64,000 bases of DNA from Flavobacteriales bacterium (GTDB lineage: Bacteria > Bacteroidota > Bacteroidia > UBA10329), in contig JAIPBM010000009.1 in the NCBI GenBank assembly GCA_021739695.1, positions 1 through 64,000 on the forward strand. The letters run 5' to 3'. This document shows positions 24,533-32,644 of this stretch, in pieces. The stretch's first letter is position 1; each line of letters begins with the position of its first letter. Made by a program: the position numbers and the translations under genes. The notes under the pieces are model-generated. The model was not told the DNA's origin. It worked only from the letters and a program-made list of their open reading frames with translations, and did no database searches.

Positions 24533-25252
24533 ATGTTAAAACGAGCCTTTGTACCATTCGCATTGATTTTCACCCTTGGTTTAGGGCTAACTTCTTGCGA
24601 TACCATCTCAAGTGTAATCGATGGCTTGTTGAGCGATGGAGATGCCACCGAAGGACTGAAGGAGGCCCTGAGAGTTGGAACAGATACTTCCATCACGAAA
24701 GGAAGTGCCGTTGACGGTTATTTCGCCAATCAAGCCATCAAGATTCTTTTGCCACAGGAAGCGCAAACCATCGTTACTGTGATCAATCAGGTTCCAGGTG
24801 TTGGACCTGCATTGGTAGATGAAGTGGTGTTGAAACTAAACCGTGCAGCCGAAAATGCAGCACCGCAAGCCAAGGACATTCTTTTAGATGCCATCTTAAA
24901 TATTACTATCACCGATGCCATTGCCATTGTGAATGGGGAGAATGATGCGGCAACACAATTTCTGAGAAACGGTACTGAAACTCAAATTGCAGGTCTGTTT
25001 AAACCGCATATTGAAACTTCATTGGAAACAGTTGGTGCGCAAACCGCTTGGGGAACACTTACCTCAAATTACAATACGGTTGCACCAATTTTAGGTCAAC
25101 CACAAGTGAACACAGATCTTGCAGATTATACCACAAACAAAGCTTTGGATGGTCTTTTTCATCTAGTTGCCGAAGAAGAAGGCAAGATCAGAGAGGATCC
25201 TTTGCATCGCGTGAGCGAAATTTTACAACAAGTATTCGGAACGAATCAATAA
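24533..25252 (+). CDS. DUF4197 lipoprotein
   Basis: 239 aa. Lipoprotein signal with lipobox LTSC (Cys22). The remainder is the DUF4197 pattern: ATEGLKEALRVGTDTSITKGSAVDGYFANQAIKILLPQEAQ, helical, then AAPQAKDILLDAILNITITDAIAIVNGENDAATQFLR, and the end KALDGLFHLVAEEEGKIREDPLHR. The family is of unknown function and usually periplasmic. Begins 6 bp after the preceding stop, so part of one transcript with 22052-24526 and 25271-25933. Confidence 0.92.
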   Translation: MLKRAFVPFALIFTLGLGLTSCDTISSVIDGLLSDGDATEGLKEALRVGTDTSITKGSAVDGYFANQAIKILLPQEAQTIVTVINQVPGVGPALVDEVVLKLNRAAENAAPQAKDILLDAILNITITDAIAIVNGENDAATQFLRNGTETQIAGLFKPHIETSLETVGAQTAWGTLTSNYNTVAPILGQPQVNTDLADYTTNKALDGLFHLVAEEEGKIREDPLHRVSEILQQVFGTNQ

Positions 25253-25270
25253 ACAATCAGATAACAAAAA

Positions 25271-25933
25271 ATGAAACAATTAGTAGTAGCATGTTTGGCC
25301 ATCGCCATTGCGTTTCCAACCCTAGCGCAGAAGAAGTTTGAAGGGACAATCGTGTATGGTCTTGAATACAAGGACCTGCCAGCAGAAATGGCACCAATGG
25401 CAGCTATGCTTCCAGATGAAATGACCACTCAGATCAAAGGTGATAAAACACGTTTGGAGCAGTCGTTGGGAATGGGAATGAGTCAGATAACCATCACCGA
25501 TATGAAGAAAGAATCAGGAGTTCTTCTGATGAACATGATGGGAAAGAAAATGGCTGTTGAAATGTCGAAAGACGACCTGAAGGAGATGGACAAGAAGAAG
25601 GCAGATAAAAAGCCCGAATTCAAATACGTGGATGGAACGAAAAAAATTGCTGGTTACGATTGCAAAAAAGCATTGGTAGTTGTTGAAGGTGCAGGCGAAA
25701 TGGAGATCTATTACACAGAAGATCTTCCTGCTGGCGCTAGCAAACAATACGAAGGTTTGAAAGGCTTTCCATTGGAATACACCATCGATAGTGGTCAGTT
25801 CAAGATGAAAATGACAGCAAAAACCGTGAAGCAAGAAACACTTGGAGCAGATCTTTTTAACATTCCTGATGGATATGATAAAATGACCTTCGAAGAATTC
25901 AAGACATCTATGGGTGGAATGATGGGCGGATAG
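25271..25933 (+). CDS. DUF4412 secreted protein
   Basis: 220 aa. Signal peptide MKQLVVACLAIAIAFPTLAQ. Family marks: KKFEGTIVYGLEYKDLP and GDKTRLEQSLGMG followed by KKIAGYDCKKALVVVEGAGEMEIYYTEDLP, with a methionine-rich C-terminus (MGGMMGG) that might bind metal. Function unknown. Third gene of the run, 18 bp after DUF4197 and before a clear terminator. Confidence 0.88.
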   Translation: MKQLVVACLAIAIAFPTLAQKKFEGTIVYGLEYKDLPAEMAPMAAMLPDEMTTQIKGDKTRLEQSLGMGMSQITITDMKKESGVLLMNMMGKKMAVEMSKDDLKEMDKKKADKKPEFKYVDGTKKIAGYDCKKALVVVEGAGEMEIYYTEDLPAGASKQYEGLKGFPLEYTIDSGQFKMKMTAKTVKQETLGADLFNIPDGYDKMTFEEFKTSMGGMMGG

Positions 25934-25956
25934 TCTGCACCAACAAAAATTGAAAA

Positions 25957-25979
25957 GGCACTCTCCGGAGTGCTTTTTT
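25957..25979 (+). terminator. Rho-independent terminator
   Basis: GCACTC (25958-25963) pairs with GAGTGC (25968-25973), followed by six T. Ends the run 22052-25933. Confidence 0.8.
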
Positions 25980-26034
25980 GTACCCGCTATTTTGTGCATC
26001 AACGAATTAGGAATAAAGCGCACCTTTGTAAGTA

Positions 26035-27357
26035 ATGAAATTTTCAGAATTAAATCTGCACGAAAGCCTCATGGAAGGTTTGGATGCAATGGGCTTCGAA
26101 CAAGCCACTCCTATTCAAGTACAAGCCATACCATCGCTTATCGCAGGCCGCGATATTGTTGGTTGCGCACAGACCGGAACAGGAAAAACAGCCGCTTTCC
26201 TCATCCCTGTGATAGAGCACGTGCTGAAGAGCAAGAATGACGGTGTAAAAGCATTGGTCATTGCTCCAACGCGCGAATTGGCCATTCAGATTGATCAGCA
26301 GCTTCAAGGCTTGGGTTATTTCGGTGGCGTTTCTTCCATAGCTATTTATGGAGGAAAAGATGGCACTTCGTGGGATTTTGAGAAGTCATCACTTCAAGGT
26401 GGTGCCGATGTCATTATCTGTACGCCTGGGAGATTGATTGCCCACATGGGATTCAACTATGTCAATTTCGATAAATTGGAATGTCTGATCTTGGATGAGG
26501 CCGATCGTATGTTGGACATGGGTTTTCATGACGACATTATGAAGATTGTGGAATTGACGCCAAAGACGCGTCAAACCATGTTGTTTTCGGCCACCATGCC
26601 GCCAAAGATCCGAAAGCTGGCCGATAAGCTGTTGAACAATCCGATCAACGTTGAGATTGCCATTTCAAAACCGTCTGAGAATATCAAACAATTGGCCTAT
26701 TTGGTTCATGACGAACAGAAGGACAAATTGCTCGAAATATTGATGGCTGAGCGCGATGTGCAGAGCTGCATCATTTTCTGCTCGCGCAAATCGGCTGTCA
26801 AATCCGTCAACAGAACACTTCAGAAGAAAGGTTGGAAATCGCGGGCCATTTCGTCTGATCTGGAACAGGCAGAGCGAGAAGAAGTGCTATCAGGTTTCAG
26901 AAACAAGAAGTACAATTTTCTGGTTGCAACGGATGTGCTTTCGAGAGGAATCGACATCGACAACATTGAAATTGTAGTGAACTACGAAGTGCCGAAAGAT
27001 GCTGAGGATTATGTGCATCGCATCGGTAGAACAGCTCGCGCTGGCGCTTCTGGCGTGGCCATCACGTTCATCAACGGATATGATGTGAATGGCTTTGCCG
27101 ATATCGAAAAGTTGATTGAACGAACGATTGAAAAACCTGCGCTTCCAGAACAATTGGGAGAGGGACCAACATATAATCCAGGAGAGAAACGCGGTAAAGG
27201 TGGAAGCAGAAGACCTCAAGGAGGTGGTGGAGGTCAGAAGCCAAGCGAGAACCGTGATGGTGCCAAAAAGCCATTCAAGAAACGTTGGAACAACCGTAAA
27301 AAGAAGAGTGGTGGAGGCGGTGGTGGACCAGTGAATTCCAGTTCAACTCCATCCTGA
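26035..27357 (+). CDS. DEAD-box RNA helicase (RhlE type)
   Basis: 440 aa. Full set of helicase motifs: Q motif (GFEQATPIQVQAIPSLIAG), Walker A AQTGTGKTAAF, PTRELAIQI, DEAD at EADRMLDMGF context (LILDEADRMLDMG), SAT, and HRIGRTARAGASGVAI. The ~75-residue tail is basic and glycine-rich (RGKGGSRRPQGGGGGQKP, KKRWNNRKKK), typical for RNA binding in RhlE-like proteins. Unwinds RNA duplexes in ribosome assembly or mRNA decay, often cold-induced. Its stop directly abuts the convergent gene at 27358. Confidence 0.94.
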   Translation: MKFSELNLHESLMEGLDAMGFEQATPIQVQAIPSLIAGRDIVGCAQTGTGKTAAFLIPVIEHVLKSKNDGVKALVIAPTRELAIQIDQQLQGLGYFGGVSSIAIYGGKDGTSWDFEKSSLQGGADVIICTPGRLIAHMGFNYVNFDKLECLILDEADRMLDMGFHDDIMKIVELTPKTRQTMLFSATMPPKIRKLADKLLNNPINVEIAISKPSENIKQLAYLVHDEQKDKLLEILMAERDVQSCIIFCSRKSAVKSVNRTLQKKGWKSRAISSDLEQAEREEVLSGFRNKKYNFLVATDVLSRGIDIDNIEIVVNYEVPKDAEDYVHRIGRTARAGASGVAITFINGYDVNGFADIEKLIERTIEKPALPEQLGEGPTYNPGEKRGKGGSRRPQGGGGGQKPSENRDGAKKPFKKRWNNRKKKSGGGGGGPVNSSSTPS

Positions 27358-27882
27358 TCATTTCAGTCGTAAACGCATGGATGTGATGGTATTGCCATCT
27401 ACCTGCGAGATGGACACGCGTATCTGACGATTCTGTAAAGCAGAATTCGGAGAACCAGTGTAAGTGAAGGAAGAACTGGTTTTGCTCAGGTCCTTCTTGT
27501 CAAAATCTATCGATTTCAATTCCTGAATGTGCTCTTTCACTAATTTGTGATCCATTCCCATTTGAAACCCAAATGGAAATTCATCCTTGTAACCGCCTTT
27601 ATCCGTAAAGGCAGTGAGTTCCACCATCATCACTTCAAATTTGGGTAAGGCAAATCGGTCCTTTGCCCGATTAATGAAGGTGACTTCAATCCCTTTTTCT
27701 TCGTTCGACCAAGTTTTGGTCATGCCATCTGTAGCAATTCTTTCTTCGAAGGGTCCATGCTCAGACTTCAACTTTGAAAGTTTACCGTCTATATCTCGTA
27801 GAGCCAGTATTTCGAGAAAGTCTGATTGACCTTGTCCGCGCGCGATGGACGAAATGAGTAAAAGGGGAATCAGAAATTTCAT
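27358..27882 (-). CDS. Hypothetical secreted protein
   Basis: 174 aa with a signal peptide (MKFLIPLLLISSIARGQG, cleavage around residue 18). The remainder is a small mixed alpha/beta sequence (KTWSNEEKGIEVTFINRAKDRFALPKFEVMMVEL) with no family I can name. Convergent with the helicase gene, their stops being adjacent. The upstream glutamate-synthase-like gene ends 20 bp before its start and runs in the same direction, so it may be on that transcript. Confidence 0.68.
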   Translation of the reverse strand: MKFLIPLLLISSIARGQGQSDFLEILALRDIDGKLSKLKSEHGPFEERIATDGMTKTWSNEEKGIEVTFINRAKDRFALPKFEVMMVELTAFTDKGGYKDEFPFGFQMGMDHKLVKEHIQELKSIDFDKKDLSKTSSSFTYTGSPNSALQNRQIRVSISQVDGNTITSMRLRLK

Positions 27883-27902
27883 TGAATCAATATACAGTTA
27901 TG

Positions 27903-29444
27903 TCAGGCCATTTCTCTCTTTCGCAAACTGCCAACTTCGGTCTGAGGATATATCTGTTCATAGCTCAGAACCTTATCCATGTTTATCCGCCTGTAAATGT
28001 GTTCCCGTGCTATTTCTCTATGGTCGGAAAAACCCGCAGCAGCCACTAGTTCAACAAAACTGTGAACCGTTTTTGAATGGTAGTTTGCCACACGCGGAAC
28101 CTTATCTTCCACCACAAGACCTTTCATCAGACTTTCATTCTGAGTTGCCACACCAACAGGACAAGTATTCAGATGACATTCCAACGATTGAATGCAGCCC
28201 GTTGCCAGCATCATCCCTCTTGCCATGTTGCACATATCGGCACCCAAAGCAATGGCTCTCACCATATCAAAACCGGAAATGATCTTGCCAGAAGCAATCA
28301 CTGTAATGTCTTTCTTCAGGTCAAATCCAATGAGCGTGTCACAAACAAATGCCAATCCATCGCGAAGCGGCATGCCCAACGAATTGGAAAACTCTACAGG
28401 TGCCGCACCAGTACCACCTTCGCCACCATCAACGGTAATGAAATCGGGCTGAATACCCGTTTTGATCATGGCTTTGCAGATATCAACGAACTCTTGATGT
28501 CTGCCAACACACAACTTGAAACCAACAGGTTTTCCGCCTGAGAGGTCTTTCAATTGTTGTATGAAATTCAACAATCCTTCGGCATCAGAAAACGCAGTGT
28601 GATGAGTAGGTGAGTAAACCGTAGTGTGTGGTTTCACCTTTCTGATTGCAGCAATTTCCTCCGTGTTTTTAATGGACGGTAAAATGCCACCATGACCCGG
28701 TTTTGCTCCTTGTGAAAGCTTGATCTCAATCATCTTCACACTTGGGTGATGAACGTGCTCTTCGAACAACTCAGGCAAAAAATCTCCATTTTCGGTACGG
28801 CAACCGAAGTAACCGGTTCCAATTTGCCAGATAAGATCACCTCCTGGTTGCAAGTGATAAGGGCTTAATCCTCCTTCGCCTGTGTTATGAGCAAATCCTC
28901 CTTTCTTGGCACCTCCGTTCAAAGCCAATACCGCATTTTTACTTAACGAACCGTAGCTCATGGCCGAAATGTTCAATACACTGGCAGAATATGGTTGTTT
29001 GCAATTCGAATTCCCGACCAGAACTCGTGGATGTGCTTCAATGTCAGTGGCATCCTTGGCGTAGATCGAATGCTCCATCCATTCATAACCTTCACTGTAA
29101 ACATTTTCCTGTGTGCCGAAAGGCGTTGTATCAGTTACGCCTTTGGCTCGTTGATACACCATCGAGCGTTGGATACGATTCAGCGGCCTACCATCAGTAT
29201 CTGTCTCCACGAAATACTGCATGATTTCTGGTCGGAATTTCTCCAAGAGAAACCGGAAATGACCGACTACGGGGAAGTTTCGGAGAATGGAGTGCGGTTT
29301 CTGAATCAGGTCGTAAATGCCTAACAGAACGATCGGAAGTACAACGATCAATGTCCACAGAATGGGAGGCCAAACCAAGGAAATAAGTCCGATACCGGAG
29401 AGTAAAATGGTGGATATCAGAATAAACTGTTCTCTTACTTTCAT
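27903..29444 (-). CDS. Membrane-anchored FMN/Fe-S glutamate synthase-like oxidoreductase
   Basis: 513 aa. Two N-terminal membrane helices (ILISTILLSGIGLISLVW, ILWTLIVVLPIVLLGIYDL) then the FMN-binding domain of glutamate synthase large subunits: LNISAMSYGSLSKNAVLALNGGAKKGGF, HNTGEGGLSPYHL, KLSQGAKPGHGGILP, ITVDGGEGGTGAAPVEF, and the 3Fe-4S motif GCIQSLECHLNTCPVGVATQ with three cysteines. It lacks the glutaminase domain, so it is not a complete glutamate synthase; relatives of this membrane-bound class are poorly characterised. Encoded 28 bp after an amino-acid permease on the same strand, so it may act on the imported amino acid. Confidence 0.86.
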   Translation of the reverse strand: MKVREQFILISTILLSGIGLISLVWPPILWTLIVVLPIVLLGIYDLIQKPHSILRNFPVVGHFRFLLEKFRPEIMQYFVETDTDGRPLNRIQRSMVYQRAKGVTDTTPFGTQENVYSEGYEWMEHSIYAKDATDIEAHPRVLVGNSNCKQPYSASVLNISAMSYGSLSKNAVLALNGGAKKGGFAHNTGEGGLSPYHLQPGGDLIWQIGTGYFGCRTENGDFLPELFEEHVHHPSVKMIEIKLSQGAKPGHGGILPSIKNTEEIAAIRKVKPHTTVYSPTHHTAFSDAEGLLNFIQQLKDLSGGKPVGFKLCVGRHQEFVDICKAMIKTGIQPDFITVDGGEGGTGAAPVEFSNSLGMPLRDGLAFVCDTLIGFDLKKDITVIASGKIISGFDMVRAIALGADMCNMARGMMLATGCIQSLECHLNTCPVGVATQNESLMKGLVVEDKVPRVANYHSKTVHSFVELVAAAGFSDHREIAREHIYRRINMDKVLSYEQIYPQTEVGSLRKREMA

Positions 29445-29472
29445 TCTTTATCGGGTTTTGAGAGCTTGTCTT

Positions 29473-31215
29473 TTAGATGATAAGTCGAACACCGCCCAAT
29501 TGTTCAATTTTGTAGGGGAAGTGGTCGCCAGGCGAACCGATGAACATGAAGTTTACGGGTATTTTCCACTCTTCCGAAAGGCGGTCAATCAGTTCTGGAC
29601 CGAATTTATCTTCCACCGCAATGAATTCGATGTCAATAGCCGGATACTCGCGGTCCAACACATCAAGGTCTGAAACAAACTGGTCAGTTGGTTTTTCGCC
29701 TTTTTCGAATGCCGCGACTACTTTAAGCTTCTTGGTGTGCTCGTTATTCTGAATGTACATCATCACCTTATTTAAGGTGGCCACGTCATCATCTTTTGTG
29801 AAATAGACGAACTCCTGCGAATTGATCTCATCGATCAGGTTTGTAAGATTCGTATTTGATCGGATAAAGAAATTCTGAACTGGCGTGAAGGCGTATCTAA
29901 GAATACTCAGTAGCAAACGCAGCAGCAGCGTTCGGTTCAGCATAACCATTACCAACACAAATGTTGGAATGAAATACTTAAGGAAAACAGCTAAGTAAGC
30001 GGGGTTAAGCACCGCATTTCCGATAATGGCAATAACAACGGCAGCAATCGCCACAATCAATGATATCCATGAAGATGTTTCGGGGCGCGGAAGATTCTTC
30101 CGTCTCACCTTCAAAAGCACATTTCCTAAGCCAAAAAGTACCATCACCGAAAGGAAAGCTATGGTGTAAACACCAGCCAACGCACTCAGTTTACCTTTCG
30201 TGATGAGCAGAATGGAAACACAGAGTAAAAAGAACACGATGGAGATGCGGTAGGCACTTCCTCGTTTATTCTTTTTAAGTAAAAACTGCGGAAGCACACG
30301 GTCCAAGGTCATTCGTTCTACAAGACCGCTAACTCCAATGTATGAAGTAAGAACCGCACCGCTGAGAACAAGCGCAGCATCAACAGAGATCAGTATGGAA
30401 AGCCAAGTTCCGCCAGTGATGTTTCCCATGTAAGAAAGGAGTGCTTCTTGATTGGTTTCAACGGCTTCCATTGGTACTATTGCCAAAGCCAAAAATGCCA
30501 TCAGCGGATTGAATACCGTAACCACGATCCACATGTTGCGGAGCGTTTTGGGAAAGACGCCTTCCTGTTGTTCTTCTACAAAGTTGGCGGAACTTTCAAA
30601 ACCGCTGATGCCAAGCATGGCTGCAGCAAAACCGAAAAACAGGGCAGTTAGAATTCCACCTTCAACTGGCATGGCAAAATTGTCCATGAACACCTGAAAC
30701 CCGTTTGTGATGAGGTGAAAACCACAGAATGCGGAAAGCAGAACAAGTGAACTCAAGTGGAACAGAAAAATGGCGATGGCAACCTTAGATGATTCTCCAA
30801 TTCCGATAATGCTGAGTCCCATAAAAGTGGCCAAAAGCACGATGGTGGCGATGATTATGGGAAGCTGATGCACCAGACTGTGCAGGTAATGCATTGCCTC
30901 GTTTGCCGAAATAACCGCGGTTGCCATATAAGATAGTAGCGTGAGTGCTGCCGCCAACGATGCCATCGATTTGCTGGTAGTGTTGAGCAGCGCGTTGTAA
31001 GCGCCTCCGTTCAGCGGCAGCGCACCAACCACTTCGCCATAGATCTTGCGGAAGAGGAACAGAACCGCGCCTACCATCAGGAGTGAAATCCATGCATACT
31101 GACCAGCATACATAATGGCCAGCGCAGAAACATACAGACAAGAAGAACTTATATCGTTACCCGAAATGGCTGTGGCCGATAGTTCATTGAGCTTTTTACC
31201 AACCACTTTTTTCAT
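29473..31215 (-). CDS. APC-family amino-acid permease with C-terminal cytosolic domain
   Basis: 580 aa. About 12 membrane helices in residues 20-430; the N-terminal helix 1 pattern ATAISGNDISSSCLYVSALA and GALPLNGGAYNALLN match amino acid-polyamine-organocation permeases. The last ~150 residues are soluble (EFVYFTKDDDVATLNKVMMYIQNNEHTKKLKVVAAF ... YPAIDIEFIAVEDKFGPELIDRL), with a fold that resembles a nucleotide-binding or universal-stress-like domain. Substrate unknown. Precedes the glutamate-synthase-like gene by 28 bp. Confidence 0.85.
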   Translation of the reverse strand: MKKVVGKKLNELSATAISGNDISSSCLYVSALAIMYAGQYAWISLLMVGAVLFLFRKIYGEVVGALPLNGGAYNALLNTTSKSMASLAAALTLLSYMATAVISANEAMHYLHSLVHQLPIIIATIVLLATFMGLSIIGIGESSKVAIAIFLFHLSSLVLLSAFCGFHLITNGFQVFMDNFAMPVEGGILTALFFGFAAAMLGISGFESSANFVEEQQEGVFPKTLRNMWIVVTVFNPLMAFLALAIVPMEAVETNQEALLSYMGNITGGTWLSILISVDAALVLSGAVLTSYIGVSGLVERMTLDRVLPQFLLKKNKRGSAYRISIVFFLLCVSILLITKGKLSALAGVYTIAFLSVMVLFGLGNVLLKVRRKNLPRPETSSWISLIVAIAAVVIAIIGNAVLNPAYLAVFLKYFIPTFVLVMVMLNRTLLLRLLLSILRYAFTPVQNFFIRSNTNLTNLIDEINSQEFVYFTKDDDVATLNKVMMYIQNNEHTKKLKVVAAFEKGEKPTDQFVSDLDVLDREYPAIDIEFIAVEDKFGPELIDRLSEEWKIPVNFMFIGSPGDHFPYKIEQLGGVRLII

Positions 31216-31302
31216 TCAAATGAGATTAATCCGTCAAAGACAGAATGCTGGGAAACATTGATTCGCGATGGATTCGCAAGCTAATGAAGTTGAGATAGAA
31301 TG

Positions 31303-31328
31303 AAAAGGTATTCAAAGCACTTTGTACC
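31303..31328 (-). terminator. Possible terminator overlapping the stop of the nuclease-ImmA gene
   Basis: On the minus strand GGTACAAAG pairs with CTTTGAATACC (31307-31328), followed by only four T. Weak U-tract, so a candidate only. Confidence 0.4.
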
Positions 31329-32605
31329 TAAACGAAGATTTCGGTTCCGAATTCTTTTATAATTTGACTAATCGACTTTAGCTTAGAGTGGTTCTCAACC
31401 AATTTCAGCTCGTGAAGTCTGAATCTAACCGTTGTTTTGGAGGTTTGAGTCAAATATGCAAGTCTCGAAACTACCTTCTCGTAACCTTGGATATTGTCGT
31501 ATTGATCATCAAGGTAAATTCTACCATTCTTTCGTTCTGCCCATTTCTGGGCTTTATAAAGTAGGGCGGTAAACTGCTGTTTCGGGAGAAGAAGACATGT
31601 TGCGAAGTAATTTGCTTGCCATTCAATCCAGTTCTTCGCGTTTTTTAAAGCATATTTTTCTGTGCTAAAAGAAAATTCGGAATCGGTAAAATGGTCGTAT
31701 AGGTCTTGACTAATTCTCAGTTTTTGATGAAGTAAAAGATGTCCAAATTCGTGAGCCACGATGAATGTTTCTCGTTCAGTATCGATAATTGAAGGATGAA
31801 GAGCAATTGTATTTCTTTCGATATCGCAGATTCCAAGCAATTCTGAAGATGGTTTCAATCTTTTGAAGGTTACTCCATGGAAATCGTGCAAGTACTTTCT
31901 GATTCTAACTCGCGTGACAGCAAATCCTTGGACAAGGATTCTTGGGTCTAACTGATCAAGTTCGCGGTTTGCAATAACTTCAATTTGGGCCTTTGATAAT
32001 CTGTCTAAATTGTAATCAGTTCGATATTCTTGTGACGTATCTGTGAAAGAGTTCGAAATCAGGAAATCAATATGAGCGACAATTTCGCGAATATCATCAT
32101 CGAGATTTGGTTCATCATTATTGTTGCTGATAGTTGGTAACGGTTGATTGAGAAGCTTACGATTGGTTTTATGAAGAAGAATCTTGTAGTTGTCAACCGT
32201 TTCTCCTTGAATTACCATCATGTTGGTCGACTTAGCAATTTCTCGTGCTCCTTTTTGAAGTGGTGCATTGGAAATAAATACACCTTTTATGAAAGCCCCT
32301 TGATTTAAAACTTGCCTTATTTTGGAATGGAATTCTTCAAGATCGTCAACAGGGACTCGCTTCGCATAGTTTTTACATTCGATAAGGTAAAGGAGTGTGA
32401 ATCTTTCAGAGTTTGGAGGCCAAACTTCAATTGAAAGGTCAAAGTGAATATTACTTTTACGTAGGTGCGAGTAGTAACTTTTTTGTTTCCGATTGTAAAT
32501 TTTTATGCAATCAGAACGAAGACCTAAAGAACCTTTTTGAATTGAGTCCTTGATGATTTCAAGAGCACGTTCCTCAAAATCGTCACCTTTTTCAAGAGTG
32601 TTCAC
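31328..32605 (-). CDS. Mrr-like nuclease domain fused to ImmA/IrrE-type zinc peptidase
   Basis: 425 aa from a GTG start. Residues 1-150 look like an Mrr-type restriction endonuclease domain: GDDFEERALEIIKDSI helix, Asp56 in NIHFDLSIEV, the catalytic Glu76-x-Lys78 in LIECKNYAKRVPVDDLEEF, then GVFISNAPLQKGAREIA. A linker runs to about 200. Residues 205-345 carry an ImmA/IrrE-like metallopeptidase: HEFGH at 285-289 and Glu329 in IEWQANYFATCLLLP as third zinc ligand; the remaining ~80 residues are a helical C-terminus (KTTVRFRLHEL). ImmA cleaves phage repressors and IrrE controls DNA-damage responses, so the fusion suggests a self-regulated defence or DNA-damage-triggered nuclease. Lies 39 bp after the ABC-F gene on the same strand, so co-transcription is possible. 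Confidence 0.8.
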   Translation of the reverse strand: MNTLEKGDDFEERALEIIKDSIQKGSLGLRSDCIKIYNRKQKSYYSHLRKSNIHFDLSIEVWPPNSERFTLLYLIECKNYAKRVPVDDLEEFHSKIRQVLNQGAFIKGVFISNAPLQKGAREIAKSTNMMVIQGETVDNYKILLHKTNRKLLNQPLPTISNNNDEPNLDDDIREIVAHIDFLISNSFTDTSQEYRTDYNLDRLSKAQIEVIANRELDQLDPRILVQGFAVTRVRIRKYLHDFHGVTFKRLKPSSELLGICDIERNTIALHPSIIDTERETFIVAHEFGHLLLHQKLRISQDLYDHFTDSEFSFSTEKYALKNAKNWIEWQANYFATCLLLPKQQFTALLYKAQKWAERKNGRIYLDDQYDNIQGYEKVVSRLAYLTQTSKTTVRFRLHELKLVENHSKLKSISQIIKEFGTEIFV

Positions 32606-32644
32606 AGTGTAAAGTATTGTGTACCCGAAAGTAAAGGATAAATA

